Shown here piece after piece: positions 9,857-22,282 of a stretch of 64,000 nt of DNA. Each line of letters starts with the position of its first letter. Position 1 is the first letter of the stretch. The stretch comes from Anas platyrhynchos (taxonomy: Eukaryota > Chordata > Aves > Anseriformes > Anatidae): assembly GCF_047663525.1 (NCBI RefSeq), contig NC_092603.1, positions 1,942,001 through 2,006,000 on the forward strand, in the 5' to 3' direction. The position numbers were made by a program, and so were the translations under genes. Under the pieces are notes generated by a model. It worked only from the letters and a program-made list of their open reading frames with translations, was not told the DNA's origin and searched no databases.

Positions 9857-10422
9857 TGTCCTGGTTTCAGATAGGCTAGAGTTAATTTTCCTCCTAGTAG
9901 CTGGTAGGGTGCTATGTTTTCTATTAGGATGTGAAGAGTGCTGATAACATGCTGATGTTTTAATTGTTGCAGAGCAGTGCTTACACCAAGCCAAGGATGT
10001 TTCAGCTTCTCGCTCTGTCCTGCCAGAGTGCAGGCTAGGGGTGCATCAGGAGCTGGGAGGGGACAGACCCAGGACAGATAACCCCAACTGGTCAAAGGGG
10101 TATTCCGTATCATTTCGGATCATGCTAAACAATCTGTAGGGGTGGCTAGCTGGGGGGGGTGGGAGCAGACTGCTCGGGGTTAGGCTGGGCATCGGTCAGT
10201 GGGTGGTGAGCATTGTGCATCATTTGTTTCATACACACTGTTAGTAGTAGTACTATTATTATTCTTGTTGTTGTTACTATTATTTTCCTGTCTTAATAAA
10301 CTGCCTTTATCTCAATCCACAGGCTTCACTTCACGGTTCTCTCCGTGATCCCAGAGAAGGAGGGTGGAGAATGAGCAAACGGCTGTGTGGTGTTTAGCTG
10401 CCAGCCAGGTTAAACCACAACA
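9857..10422 (+). mobile_element. Solo LTR (neoavian ERV LTR, ERVK/ERVL type)
   Basis: Begins TGTCCTGGTTTCAGATAGG and ends GGTTAAACCACAACA, with a polyadenylation-like TTAATAAA near 10293. The ends and body match a common neoavian LTR as I recall it; the exact family needs a Repbase comparison. No internal viral sequence adjoins it. No clear target-site duplication is visible, and it lies at a rearranged junction. Confidence 0.75.
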
Positions 10423-10815
10423 TCTCGGAAAAGGCGGACCTCTTCCAAGTGCTCATTTCCATAATATTACCTTTGTTGGACAGTATTGAGGAGTTTTATG
10501 CTTAACTTTGCCTTCCTTCCTGCCAACAAGTTGTTCATCCCTCCCTAACAACATGTTTGTCCTTCCCTCACCGTTGGCCTTGAGCTATATCTTCCTTTTT
10601 ACGTCTGTTTCTCATAAGGTTCTCATCTCCATCCCCGACAATTGGGATATTTTAAGGTTCTCTACAGCATCCCCAATATTCAGGATATTTTGCCATATAT
10701 GTAGCTAAATATTAATTCAGATCACTTTTAGCATCTTCCGCATCTCAGTGCCAGGCATGCAGAACTCAACAGACACTTGTCCCCACTGCTTCAGGACCAC
10801 AGCTCCTCCTAGACG
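10423..10815. other. Unassigned AT-rich stretch
   Basis: No gene, tRNA or recognisable repeat. The BTN proximal 5' flank resumes at about 10816 (TTACTGCAACCAGGATGCAGG). Confidence 0.3.
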
Positions 10816-10979
10816 ATTACTGCAACCAGGATGCAGGAAAAGGCTTGGGAAGTTGGGCGTAGCCCTGTGTTTCCTGCAGCATGGCTGGGTGCTGTGAGGG
10901 ACCTCTCTCTTTTGGTGGGGCTCCCTTGGAGAAGAACACCTGCAGGGGCCATCTGCCCCCTGGAAAACCTCTCACTCAG

Positions 10980-13900
10980 ATGGGGCTCCCCTGGGGCTGC
11001 GGCACCCCCAGTCTCACCAGGCATGCCAGGAGCCTCCTGACTTCCCTCATCACTCTGCTCCTCCTACAGCTGGGCTCAGGTAGGATCCTGCAGGGCTGCT
11101 GGGGGCTCACCCCTTTGTCTTATAGACGTGCTGCTGTGGGGCAGGGGAGCGGCTGTGGGGCAGGGGGGACCCGAGCCCACAGCTCGCCCGTGCTGGGTTT
11201 CTCTTTCACTTTGGTTCGTTCACACAATATGGCTGCTGCCTTGCCTGCCCTTTCTGTGTCTCCTTCACCCGCCCGAATGCTGCAGAGAGGGCTCCCACTC
11301 CCAGCACACCTCCTTCTCCTATACATCCTCCCTCTCCCTCTCCTGTTTCCCCGCTGGTTTCCCATGGGACACGGGGGATGCATCATGCACCAACTCACGC
11401 ACAGCTTGACCTTTGACACTCACTTCCCCTAAATTTACAATGGCAAAATCTTACCTCCTCTCTGTGCCCTTCTCCATTGCCCTGTGTGAGAAACATCTCA
11501 AATAATTTTCTTCAGACAGAATCTTCTCTGAAGCTATTTTATTCACAATTGCAATGGTCCCATCAATCAGGAGCACATTTTGGTAAACAAATCCTAACCT
11601 TTTATTCCCTATTACCCGACGCCTGATCACCTCCCCTGTTTCCTCTTTGGCTGAGTACTACAGGTTCACAAGCTACTCGACGATCCTCTATACCATATAG
11701 GTACGATTTTTCTTTTCTTTTCTTTTTTTTTTTTACAACCCTTTAATTTCTCCTTTCTTACGTTTTGAGAACTTTTGATCTTTATTCTCCTGTTCTTGCA
11801 ATGCTCATCCTGTTTTCCTCAAGCTTCCACCTTATTTTGGAACAGTGACGCCTTCTACGGTCCACTTATCTACTTAGCATTTCTCCTTATTATGACTACA
11901 CAATTACCTTGGAATACAGAAAAATAATTCTCTGCTGCAAAAATAGAACTTTGTTTCTCACAGTTCCCGCCTCTTCTTTTCTTACTCCTATTGTTGTTTT
12001 TGCACTTCTTCACATACCACACTCAACTTTTTCCAACATTAAGGTGCAATAGTCTTCTTCAGATGTCACGGGGGATGATACATATACAATGTCATTATTT
12101 TACAATAACAACAAATAGTTGTTTGAGCCAATTCCATGCAGCCAATCATGAAATTAGTTTCTCCCAAATGTTTCTAAATCCCCAGGAAATGTCATTTTGA
12201 GTTACTCTATGTAGGATCTTGTGTTTTTTTGTTTGTTTGTTTGTTTGCTTGTTTTGGTTTGTTTTGGTTTTGGTTTTCCCAAATAATTTTTTCGATCAGT
12301 GAAATTCATCCCATTTGATCTACATATATACATAAACTAGTATTAATTACAGGGCATGTTCCTCCTTATGAGGATATTAATAAATCTAATACTATTTGAT
12401 TCTAGAGTACTATTTTTGCAAACTTTATCTTATTTTCTAGATCTTCAATATTTTTACAATATTTTTGTGTTTTGAGATGTTTACAATAGCTTTTTCTAAT
12501 TCACTCACCCTTAACCAAGGCAAAAAAACACCTTGCAAAACTGTAAAATGCTAGGGAGTTTTACTAAAGGATTATCTGGAGTCCACTTAATTCTGCATGT
12601 GGTCTCAAGGGGGCTTTGGCTTTGTGGGTCTTCAATAATAGTTACATTTGGAATTATTGCCTCCAGGGTGCAAGCTCCCTTCCATCCTAGGGGCAACACC
12701 TTCCTAGCTTTATTGCCATACAGCCAGTACCACCCTTTGCCATTCAGGACAGGCCATCTGCTTACAGGATTCTCATGTTGCATCTGGTGTACATTATGCA
12801 TATTAGCATTCCCGTTGTTACTATATTTGGTACAGTACGGATGATTCCCTACTTCATGGATATTTCCACACACAGGGTCAGTACTATTGCCCCCTGAGTT
12901 TCTACCAATATTGTTTAAAAGGCACCTTTGGTAACACAGCATATTGTAGCCAGGGTTACATGTAGGGAACTCAACTTCAAAATCTATTCCTTCCCAGGAC
13001 TGTGTATGATCTGTCCCTTTTAGAAATCTAGAGATTCCAGACACAGTTGCTGCTGGAAATAGTAATCAGGGACAAGGCCTTTCCAGTCTTTCTAGGCATC
13101 TGGGTGCAAATCCAACAATTATTTTGAGATGGAACTCAAGAGATGTTCTGGATTAATTGGGAATGCTGATTTTTCCCTCCATACTATCACTAATCCATTG
13201 AGAATAGCTATTACTAAGATAAACTCAAAATACATCATTACTATGTATATATACACACCCCTAAAATAATAAAGAAATAATAAGTAAGAAAAACAATAGA
13301 AATCACATACTAATAAGGATTCTTCTGGTGGGGATTAAATACCCTTCTTTCTCCTACTTCCAGGGAGTGTTCCCTGGAAACACTCCAATTCTGTGTAATT
13401 CAATCCCTTTTACTCATTAATTCATTACGAATTCTTCTAAGGAGAAGTTAAAGATTTACAATAAACAGTTTCAACAGTTTTAACCTGGAAAGTCTTTGTT
13501 AATGCAGTCTCTCTGGTATCAGAGTTAACTGATGCTTTTACCCAGATATGAGTCCACCCTTTCTCAGGTGTTCTTACTGTCATTTCAATAGTCAGGAGCA
13601 CTTGGAACAGTCCATCCCACTCAGGTTGCAGTTTCAGTTCTCTCCATATTCACATCAGAACCCAAGCTCCTTCTCAAAATGGTTGGATCGGAGCTTCCAA
13701 GGGTAGGGCTTGAGCTAACAGTCCACGGCTTCCAGAAAGAAGAAGGATGCCAAGGAATGTGAAATTTCCAGTTAATTCCTACAGTCCATATTAGCCCTTG
13801 CAATATTTCTGACATAAAGTGATTTCCTTGATCAGAGTCAATATTTTCAACAATTCCATACCTGGGAGTTATTTGTTCCAGAATTACTTTAGTTACTATG

Positions 13901-16900
13901 TTCACAGTAGCAGATACTTTAGGGAAAGCTTCCACCCACCCTGACAAATGATCTACCAAGACTAGTAATATCTACCTGCTCTAAGGAGTTCTGTAAAATC
14001 CTCCTGTACATTTTGGAAGCATTGAACTCCCGGTTCTTGCCCCTTCGGGCTGACTCTTTTAAATTCCTATTTCCCTAATAGTTGTTCAGCCAGAGTATAT
14101 GTATTCCTACAAATAATTATTTCCATAGCACAGCGCCACATATTCCTTGAATTCCCCAATGACATTCTTGATATAAAACAGTTAATATTTGCCTCAATAG
14201 CACTTTATTCAGCATTTCGCTCCCATCAGGGAGTTTCTGTTTTCCTTTGGACTTCGTGACTCCTATTTCCTTAAAAACCTCTTTCTCTTAAAACGGTTCA
14301 GTTTGGGGTAGCTTAACAACTCCCTCAATCCTCTCTGGAGTTATTTTTCATTCCCCCTCAGACACTAGATGCCCTAAATATTTGACTTCTCTTTCTACAA
14401 ATTTTAATTTATTTTCCATTACTTTCAAGCCCTGTTTTCCCAGAAAGTTGAATAGCTTGTTAGGGGCTTCCTTCACAACTGTTTCTCCTGTCCTGACAAT
14501 AAAAGATCATCCACATAACACCTTCTTCGGAGGTTGGAAGTACTCTGGAATTTCTTCTAGAACTTGCCCAAATAAATTGGTGGCCCTGTAAACCCGTGAG
14601 GTAAGATTGTCTCTCTGTATTGCTGCTTCTGCCCCATTTCAGAGTCTTTCTACTCAAAGTCAAACATATCTTTGCTCTCAGGGTATGAGAGCATCCCCAT
14701 AATAATACCATTATTCCAGTCTAACAATTTACTATTTGAATGCCCAATTTCATGATCAAATTCTTTCCCAACAAGTTAGTCCCTGCCTCAGGTGCATACA
14801 ATAGTTGCCCCTGTGAAAAGAATTCAGCAGCTGCCCCAAGCTAGATAAGGGCCAGTTTCAGCAGGCTCCAAAGGGGCTTCCTCTGCCCAGAGCCAAGCCA
14901 CGAGCAATGCAGTTTAAATCTCTATGAGAGCACACCCAAGAAAAGGAAAAAAAAAAACTGCTGCACAACAGCAGCTGGGAGAGTGAGGAGTGAGAAACCT
15001 CGCTGCAGACACCAAGGTCAGTACAGAGGAGGGGGAGTGCAGTACAGAGGTCCTTGTCTCCACTCATCTGGGTGCTGTGAGGGACCTCTGTCTTTTGCGG
15101 TAGCTCCCTTGAAGAAGAACCCTTCAGGGACCGCCTGCCCCCTGAGGGACCTCCATCTGAGATGGGGCTCCCCTGGGGCTGCGGCTACCCCAGCCTCACC
15201 GCCAAGCCAGGGGCCTCCTGACTTCTCTCGTCACTCTGCTCCTCCTCCGGCTGGGCTCAGGTAGGATCCTGTGGGGTTGCTGGGGGCTCTCCCCCCTGTG
15301 CATGCAGACTTGCTGCTGTGGGGCAGGGGAGTGGCCCTGGGGAAGAGGAGACCCAAGCCACCAGCTCAGCCTATGCTGGGATTCACTTTCACTTTGGTTC
15401 TTTCACACAACACAGGCGCGGTCTTGGCTTCCCTTTCTGGCTCTTCTTCTCCTGCCTGAATGCTGCAAAGAGGGCTCCCACTCCCAGCACACCTCCTTCT
15501 CCTGCACGTTCTCCCTCACCCTCTCCTCTTTCCCTGGTGGTTTCCCATGGGACACGGGGGACGGAGCACGCACCAACTCATGCACAGCTCGCCCTTTATC
15601 AATCACTGCACATAAAATTACGATTCCAAAATCTCACCTCCTCTCTGTGCCCTTCTCCATTGCCCAGCCCAGCTCACAGTGGTGGGACCAGGACACCCTC
15701 TCACTGCCACCGTGGGGCAGGATGTCGTGCTGCCCTGCCACTTGTCCCCTCTCCGGGATGCTCACAGCTTGGAGGTCAGGTGGATTCGGCACAGGTTATC
15801 TGAGACAGTGCACCACTACCACAATGGAGAGGACCTGTATGGAGAACAGATGGGGGCATATGCCGGGAGGACAGAGTTGGTCAGAGATGGTCTCTCTGCT
15901 GGAAGCCTGGACTTGCGAATCACGGGGCTGAGACCCTCTGATGATGGCCAGTACTTTTGCACTGTGGAAGATGCTGATGCTTATGCCGAAGCTATTGTGG
16001 ATCTGGAGGTGTCAGGTTAGTGGCTGGGGTGATGCTGCCAGGGCAAAGTTTATGTGTCCTTTGAATGTTTCAGCTGTTTCACAGCATGGAGCATGCCCAT
16101 GGATGTGGAGGTAATATTTGGGGAGAGAGCTCCCTGGAGACTTTTGTCAGTTTTCACTGGTGTCCTTGAAGACAATAATCATAATATTGTGAGGGCACTG
16201 GGCACAGGCTGCTGAGCAGCACCTTCAGCTGTGTCAGCAATGGGATCAAACAGCACATAGGGAGTCACAGAGTCCTCTGAGCAGGCAGACGTCTGCTTTA
16301 CTTTTGCTTTCAGCGCTGGGGGAGAACTGAGACGTTGTCAGGAAGTCTTGGGGCTTCTTGACCCAGCACGGCTTGGTGCAGAGATGCTGTCTGGAGGTGC
16401 TGAAGTTCAGCACCTGGGTTTCGTGGGCAATTTGGAACCACTGGCTTTATGCAGCCCTGCTCTCTGGATTTTGCATCTCGTCCTTCAGCCCCTGGGGCCG
16501 TTGCTGTGATGGACTGTGTCTGGCATGGGAGCAGATGGGGTCTTTGCCTTGGAACTGAATCCCTCCCCAAGGCAAGCCCCAGCCACACGCTCTTCCCCCA
16601 GCCACAGGCGCTGACCCCCACCTCTCCCTGGGTGGCTACGAGGCCGGAGGCGTCCGGGTGCTGTGTCGATCGGCCGGCTGGTACCCGCTGCCGCAGCTGC
16701 TGTGGAGGGATGCTCGCGGGCAGCACCTGCCCTCAGTCTCCCAGACACATTCCCAGGACCAGGAGGGGCTCTTTGAAATCGAAGGTGCCGTCATCGTGAT
16801 CGGGAGCGTGGAGGGGCCCTTGACCTGCGTGGTCAGGAACAGCCGCATCCAGCAGGAGTGGGAATCATCCCTGCACATCGCAGGTACAAATGGCACAGCC

Positions 16901-19052
16901 AGGGTGAGGTGTTCCTGGCCCCTGCACTTGTCCCAACCCAGGAGAAGTCTGGGTCTTGCTCTTCCACCTGCGCACATGGAAATGCAGCCCCTTTCCTGCT
17001 GCCTTTTCTCAGCTCCCTTCTTCCACAACGCCCAGCCCTGGATGGTGGCTCTGTCTCTGGTCCTGGTGCTTTTGGCTGTGTCCATTGGCCTCGGTGTTTA
17101 TCTCTTTCGAAAGCAAGGTAAGCTGGCAGCGCAGGGATGGAGCGGAGGGAGGTGTTCTGCAGGGTCCCCCCTGGGTCTGGAGTGGGGCTGAGCCCTGGCC
17201 CAGGGAGGTGCATAGGAGGAGGAAGGGAATGTTCTCCTGGGGATGCCAAAGGCCTTAGGATGCTCTTGGGTGGGAGGCCAGGGAGCATGGCTGCAGCGTG
17301 GGGCTGGTGGCAAGGCGCAGCCCCCCTCCACATGCTCCCACCCAGCAACCAAGCTGCTCTGCTCACCACCTCTTCCTCCGCCTTTGCTTTTCAGCAGCAC
17401 AGAGCCAAGAGCTGGGTGAGTCCTTGCAGTCCCTGCCCCCAGCCCCTGGGGAAGTGGTGTCTGTGTGGGAGGGCCTGGGCTGGGTGGGCTCTGGGGGCTT
17501 GTGTGCTGGTGGCTTGGGGGTGCTGGAGGAGCAGCTGGAGCCTGGGGTGGGAGTGGGGAGTGCTGGGGCTGGGGCTGCCCTGGGCACGGGACACGGCCGG
17601 GATGGCTGAAAGGAACGGGGATCAAGGTGAGGACAGGGAGCGAGCTGCGGGGCTGCCCCGCTCTGCACTGATGCTTCTGGGACAGGGACGTCCTCCACCC
17701 GTCCCCATTCACTTCCCCTTGTGTTTTGGTGGCACGGTGCAGAGAGCTGCACAAGTGTCTGTCCTTACTGCTACAAGTCTTGCAAAAAGCTGGGCCTAGT
17801 TCTTTGTTAATCTGGTCCCTCTCAATCTGAGAGCAAGACTGTCTGTGCCCACTCACAAGGGCAAAGAGATTTGGGGTAAAGCCATAGAAATAACCAAGGA
17901 ATTTGAAGCACTCCTCTCTGAACATGCATTGCTTTTGCTTTCCTTTTCTAGTGAGAAAAGACGCAATGATCGGTAAGATTCCCTTCATAAACCCAAGGAC
18001 TTGGCACCTTTCCATGGCAGCAGCCATGGGCTGAGCAGCTCCCACTCTCATCATGCCTTGCTTTACTCTTCCTTTACCAGTGGAACAAGCTGCAGAGCTG
18101 GGTGAGTGTCACAGAGCCTGGCCTGCATGATATCTCAGGGCTGGCCCCTCACCCTGCCCACACCCACTGGCCACCAGCCGTGGGCTGTGACCAGCTCTCC
18201 CCTCTCCTTCCAGCATGGAGAAAGTTCCTGCTGCCTGAAAATACAGGTAGGTGTGCACTGGGTTGCCCTCTGAGGTGCTTCTCCTGCCCCTGGTGGGGCA
18301 TGTTCAGGAGCCAAGAGGTGCCCCATCTCCTGCCCCGTGGGGCAGCTCCTTGCCCCGAGCTGGGGAAAGCCTGCCCAGGGCTGAGCTCTGCCCCTGATGG
18401 CCTGGCTCCTTCTGTCCCTGCAGCGAAGGTGACCCTGGATCCACACACAGCTCATCCCCTGCTTGTTGTGTCTCAGGACAACAGCAGTGTGAGACGGGAA
18501 AGTGAACGGCAGCAGGTTCCTGACACACCAGAGAGATTTGACACTAGTTTCTGTGTGCTGGGCCATAAGGACTTCAGAGAGGGGAGGCACTGCTGGTTGG
18601 TAGAGGTGGAGGGAAAGCGGCTAAAGGATTCTTGGTGGGCTGTGGGGGTGACCAGGGCATCTGTGGAGAGGAAGGGGAAAATTAACATGAGCCCTAGAGA
18701 AGGGATCTGGGCTGTGGAATACTATAATGATCATCTCAAGTCTCTCACATCTCCTCCCACCCCCTTGTCCCTGTCCCCTGTCCCCACAAGGATCTGGGTC
18801 TGTCTGGACTGTACCCAGGGGCAGGTGACTTTTATCAACGCTGACAACGGGGTCCAGATCTTCACTTTCACAGCAGTCTTCTTCAATGGGGAGAGCATCC
18901 GCCCCTGGTTCCTGTTGTGGACACGGGAAATTCAGCTGTGCCTGAGGGACAGCACACCACCAACCCCAAAACGAGCCCTGGGGACATCCTGCCCTTCTCC
19001 AGACACTCCTGCATCACCTATCCTTGGTTCTGCAGGAGCAGCACAGGAATGA
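10980..19052 (+). CDS. BTN-3: butyrophilin-like gene with fossil-bearing intron 1
   Basis: Proposed exons: leader 10980-11079, IgV 15668-16015, IgC 16608-16883, transmembrane 17013-17117, heptads 17395-17415, 17952-17972 and 18081-18101, 33-nt exon 18214-18246 and B30.2 18424-19052; polyadenylation signal 19466-19471. All boundaries are phase 1 with AG/GT sites, giving about 517 residues. The nearer leader-like exon (15162-15260) is dead, so the intact leader at 10980 is assumed to splice across a retroviral fossil of about 3.4 kb; this is inference. IgV has VVLPCHLSP and DDGQYFC; IgC has VLCRSAGWYP; B30.2 has [34 protein letters not shown] and RIWVCLDC. The neck has only three heptads. Type I membrane protein; immune-regulatory role by family. 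Confidence 0.75.
11198..11212 (-). promoter_or_regulatory. ISRE/IRF-like element in BTN-3 intron 1
   Basis: AAAGTGAAAGAGAAA on the minus strand, about 120 bp after the intact leader exon. Same position as in the other copies, with one base different in the second half-site. Confidence 0.4.
11485..14849 (-). mobile_element. ERV fossil A (class I/gamma-like), minus strand
   Basis: The LTR at 11485-11962 has 10-bp inverted ends (TGTGAGAAAC / GTTTCTCACA). A polypurine tract adjoins it on the minus strand, marking it as the 3' LTR. Then come envelope-like sequence (about 12511-13044), integrase-like (about 13621-13990) and reverse-transcriptase-like (about 14380-14720) sequence, all minus strand. 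The far end is lost and is followed by a fragment of another LTR family. Broken, with numerous disabling changes. Shares one origin with fossil B (51660-55283) and the solo LTR at 24288-24763, so it is older than the array duplication. Confidence 0.8.
14850..15055 (+). mobile_element. LTR fragment (same family as 35044-36103)
   Basis: Central part of the LTR family seen whole at 35044-36103: GGGCCAGTTTCAGC, GAGCAATGCAG, then GAGTGAGAAACCTCGCTGC and CACCAAGGTCAGT. It caps the truncated end of fossil A, and the same join occurs at 55284-55495. Confidence 0.65.
15162..15260 (+). pseudogene. Dead leader exon before BTN-3 IgV
   Basis: Matches the BTN leader exon but is 99 nt instead of 100: one base is missing within ACCGCCAAGCC, so the ATG at 15162 runs into a stop (GCCTCCTGA) and the hydrophobic core (LLTSLVTLLLLRLGSG) lies in a frame without a start. 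The GT donor is intact. If spliced in, it could add untranslated or out-of-frame sequence. Confidence 0.75.
15381..15395 (-). promoter_or_regulatory. ISRE/IRF-like element near BTN-3 IgV
   Basis: AAAGTGAAAGTGAAT on the minus strand, about 120 bp after the dead leader exon; conserved with the other copies. Confidence 0.35.
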
Positions 19053-19549
19053 GGGGCAGTGGGGTCAGGGGCTCTCCTTTATTCCTCCCTGCTGCTGGGG
19101 GAAGGCTGGGATTCTAAAACCAGGGGCCAGGCCCCTTGCAGCCCCTGGGCTCTGCCCTGCACGTGGCTCCTGTGCTGGGGCACAAGCTCTGCTGGCACCC
19201 ACGGGTCTCCCCCTGCCTCTGAGCCCCAGCGGGCAGCACAGGGACTGCAGCAGCTCTCCACGCTCCTCTCCCCTCTGCTTGCAGTCCCCAGGGCAAGGGA
19301 TGTCGTCACCGTGTGTTGCGGGCCATTGCAGGCCACCTTTGCCTCCTAGGTTGGGGTTGATCCTTGCTCTGTGCCTGGTGCTGAGCATGAGCAGCCTGTG
19401 GGGGCTCTGTGTTCCCTCTTCTGGAGTATATGTACCCAAGGCCCAGCAGCAGCAGGACTGTGGCAAATAAAGTTTTTGCACAGGAAGATGGAGTCTGGCA
19501 GTGGCATTTCCTGGGTGCTTTGTGTCCTGAGGCCTTGCTGCCTGGGAAG

Positions 19550-19795
19550 GTGTCTTGCAGAAGACCGTCTCCTCACACGCCTTGCCCTGCAGAGCCTTCG
19601 CCGTCCTCGTAGCCCTCCGTTGGAGGCTCTCGCACAGTTTCACGCCCTTCGTCTGCTGCGGTGCACACAGCTGCATGCAGTGCTCGAGGCGAGGCCGCAG
19701 CAAGCTGGGCAGAGTGGGACGATCCCTTCCCTCGGCCGGCCAGCAGTGCCGTGCCTGAGGCACCCCAGGGCGCGCTTGGCCCTTTGGGGTCCCAA
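19550..19795 (-). mobile_element. Old CR1 fragment between BTN-3 and DMB-2
   Basis: Same element and position as 3040-3300: the minus strand gives LEHCMQLCAPQQTKGVKLCE and then SLQRRATRTAKALQGK, CR1 ORF2 C-terminal sequence. Confidence 0.7.
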
Positions 19796-19889
19796 GCCAT
19801 GGCCCCCACACACCCGCTCCTCTTGGTGAGACACCGTAGGACTGTGTGAGCCTCTGCCATCTTCCCAGAACACTGCAGAGACACCAGCA

Positions 19890-20680
19890 GGGCTTGTGGA
19901 GCATCTTTATTGTCAGCACCACGACATCGGGTCTGAGATGGGGCCAACCGGGAGTCGCCGGTGCCAGGAGGTGTCCGTCTGGGGGTCCTCAGATGCTGCC
20001 TAGAGAAAGGGGGGACACAAAGGGGAAAAGATGGGATGATTTGCCCCTTGCCAATGGGGACGGGGATAGGGACACTGTTAACTGCAGGGTAGTTGTCTAA
20101 AGGGAGGGGAGTGTAACCTGCGGAGGGGGGAAGAGGAGTGAGCAGAGTCCTCGTCACCCTTGACCAGGGCCCCAGCTCTCCCCAGACACTCACACGGGGC
20201 AGGAGGCCTGGCCCTGAAGCGGTAGACACAGGCGAGAAAGAAGCCAAGTCCCAGCACGATCAGCATGGTGGCCACCACCACCAGTATCGTCACCTCTGGC
20301 ATCAGTCCGGGACCTGCGGAGACACGGCCGGGTGAGTGGCAGCAAGGAGCCAAGACCGCCGGCCTCCGAGTGCGGTCCTGCACCTCTCCACTCACTCCAG
20401 TCCTCCAGGAGAGGCTCCTGCAGGCTGACGTGCTGCACCGAGCATGTGTAGGTGTCGCCTGCCACCAGGGCCACCAGCAGGGACAGCTGCGTCTGGTAGC
20501 TCCAGTCGCCATTGGGGATGGAGGAGATGGGGTTGTAGTCGTCGGGCTCCATGATGTCCCCGTTGTGCAGCCAGATGACGGTCACCTCAGGGGAGTAGAA
20601 GCCCCAGATGTGGCAGCTGAGGCGGACGGGCACACGGGCGTTCCCCGTCTCCGCGGGGATGATGCAGACTTGGGGCTGCA
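19890..20680 (-). pseudogene. DMB: DMB-2: MHC class II DM-beta 3' fragment
   Basis: Minus-strand exons: beta-2 20396-20680 (285 nt, open), membrane 20194-20313 (120 nt, open), tail about 20070-20111 and last exon end 19989-19999; polyadenylation signal 19906-19911. Beta-2 has VPVRLSCHIWGFYSPEVTV, PNGDWSYQT and GDTYTCSVQH. The tail exon keeps YTPL (YTPLPLDNYPA), but its donor has G changed to T, so the normal join to the last exon is lost. No leader or beta-1 exon precedes it; the upstream sequence goes directly to a short minisatellite and then CR1. Convergent with BTN-3. Confidence 0.85.
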
Positions 20681-20729
20681 CTGGAGCAGGGATGGGGATG
20701 GGGTCAGTGGTGGGCGAGCCCCTTTTCCC

Positions 20730-20785
20730 TGCCCTGTGCAATGTCCCCACGCAATGTTCTGTGCAACACTCCAGTGCAAGGCTTT
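20730..20785. repeat. Short TGCAA minisatellite remnant
   Basis: Three to four copies of the TGCAATGTCCC / TGCAACACTCC motif, far shorter than in the other units. Confidence 0.5.
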
Positions 20786-21090
20786 CTACAGCAGAGCAGA
20801 GGATTGGACAGGCAGGGCTATGTTTTTTCGTTATCGAGCCCACTTGAGGGAGCCACCAGGACCTGGCAGCCTTCGCCATGGAGGCTGACGAGGCTTACGT
20901 GAAGCCAGCATGGACCCCTCCCTGAAGGTTCAGAAACAGCACCTGGGGAGTGCAAAGACGAGGAAAGCGGCGACCAGGGCGGGCAAACACAGCATGGCGC
21001 ATCAGAAGGGAGTGGCACGGCAGTCCATGCAGGCACGGTGAGCAGGGAGGGCAGAGCGTTCCCCCCCCGCCCATACGAACACCTCCTCTA

Positions 21091-21969
21091 ACGGCAGTCT
21101 ACCACTAGCTAGGCTGCAATGGTCTCCACCAGGCACAGTGCTCTCTCTAGCAAGTCTGTACACACCCAGACTGACTGCCTGCTCAAAAATGCACCAGTTC
21201 AGGTCTCTGGGTGCAGGGAGCGTCTGAGCCTCTTGCTGCCATCTGCAGGAGGCAGAGAGACTGTGTGTGTGTGAGGTGTGAGCAGGTGGATGACCTGGTC
21301 CACCTGGTGGCAGAACTCAAGGAGGAGGTGGAGAGGTTGAGGGCTATCAGGGAGTGTGAGCGGGAGACAGAGTGGTGGGGCAACTCCCTGCGGATCCTGA
21401 AGGAGAGGTACCAGGGTGAGACACCCCAAATGGGGGTGGACCCCCTCCCCTGTCGATTTTGGGCATAGGTAGGGGACCTAGGAGTTGAGGAGGAATGGAG
21501 ACAGGTCACTGCTCGACATCGCAGGCGATGCCACCCTCTGCCGGCCCCACCTTCCCAGGTGCCCTTCCACAACAGGTTTGAGGCCCTGGAGCTTGAGAGA
21601 CCAGTAGCTGAGGAAGAGGTAGAAAGTGTAGCCAGGAGGATGCCTAGGGTGAGGAAGTCAAATCCACGCCTCAGGACTGCCTCCACCAGGACAGAAAGAA
21701 GGGTGATTGTTGTAGGCGACTCCCTTCTCAGGGGAACAAAGGGCCCTAATTGTCAGCCTGACCCTACCCATAAAGAAGTGTGCTGCCTCCCTGGGACCAG
21801 GGTCAGAGACATTGCCAGAAAGCTTCCCAAACTCTTTGCCCCTCTGATTGCTATCCTCTTTTGACAGTGCAGGCTGGCAGTGATGACACTGAAGAGAGAA
21901 GCCTGAAGGCTGTCAAACAGGGCGTTAGGGGACTGTGCAGTTAGTGGATGGAGCGGGAGTACAGGTGGA
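21091..21969 (+). mobile_element. CR1 5' end and ORF1 (chimera 2, part A)
   Basis: Same structure as 5286-6152: LVAELKEEVERLRAIREC, VVGDSLLRGTKGPN and PGTRVRDIARKLP. Small frame breaks are present. Confidence 0.8.
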
Positions 21970-22282
21970 GCAGATCTCCATGCAGCAGCCCGTGGAGGAG
22001 CCCCCAGTGCAGGAGGAGGAAGGGGCCTGGAGGAGGCTGTGGCCCATGGAGAGCCCCACAAATCCAGGCCCCAGGCAGGAGCTGCAGCCCATGGAGAGGA
22101 GCCCCCGCAGGATCAGGAGGTCTGGGGGGAGCTACCACCCGTGGGGGACCCAGACTGGAACAGTTTCCTCCTGACAGATGTACCTCATACTACAAACCCA
22201 TACTGGGGCAGTTGTTGGAGAGCTGCTGCCTGTGGGAAACACATATAGGATCAGTTTTGGAAGGACGGCATCCCATGGGAGG
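21970..22282 (+). mobile_element. LTR-derived segment (chimera 2, part B)
   Basis: Counterpart of 6153-6466, with the same junctions on both sides. Confidence 0.65.

Noticed and set aside
15302-15931. Alternative long frames beginning in BTN intron 1 and running into IgV
   Set aside because: They read IgV in the wrong frame; the conserved IgV frame with paired cysteines starts at the acceptor at 15666-15667.
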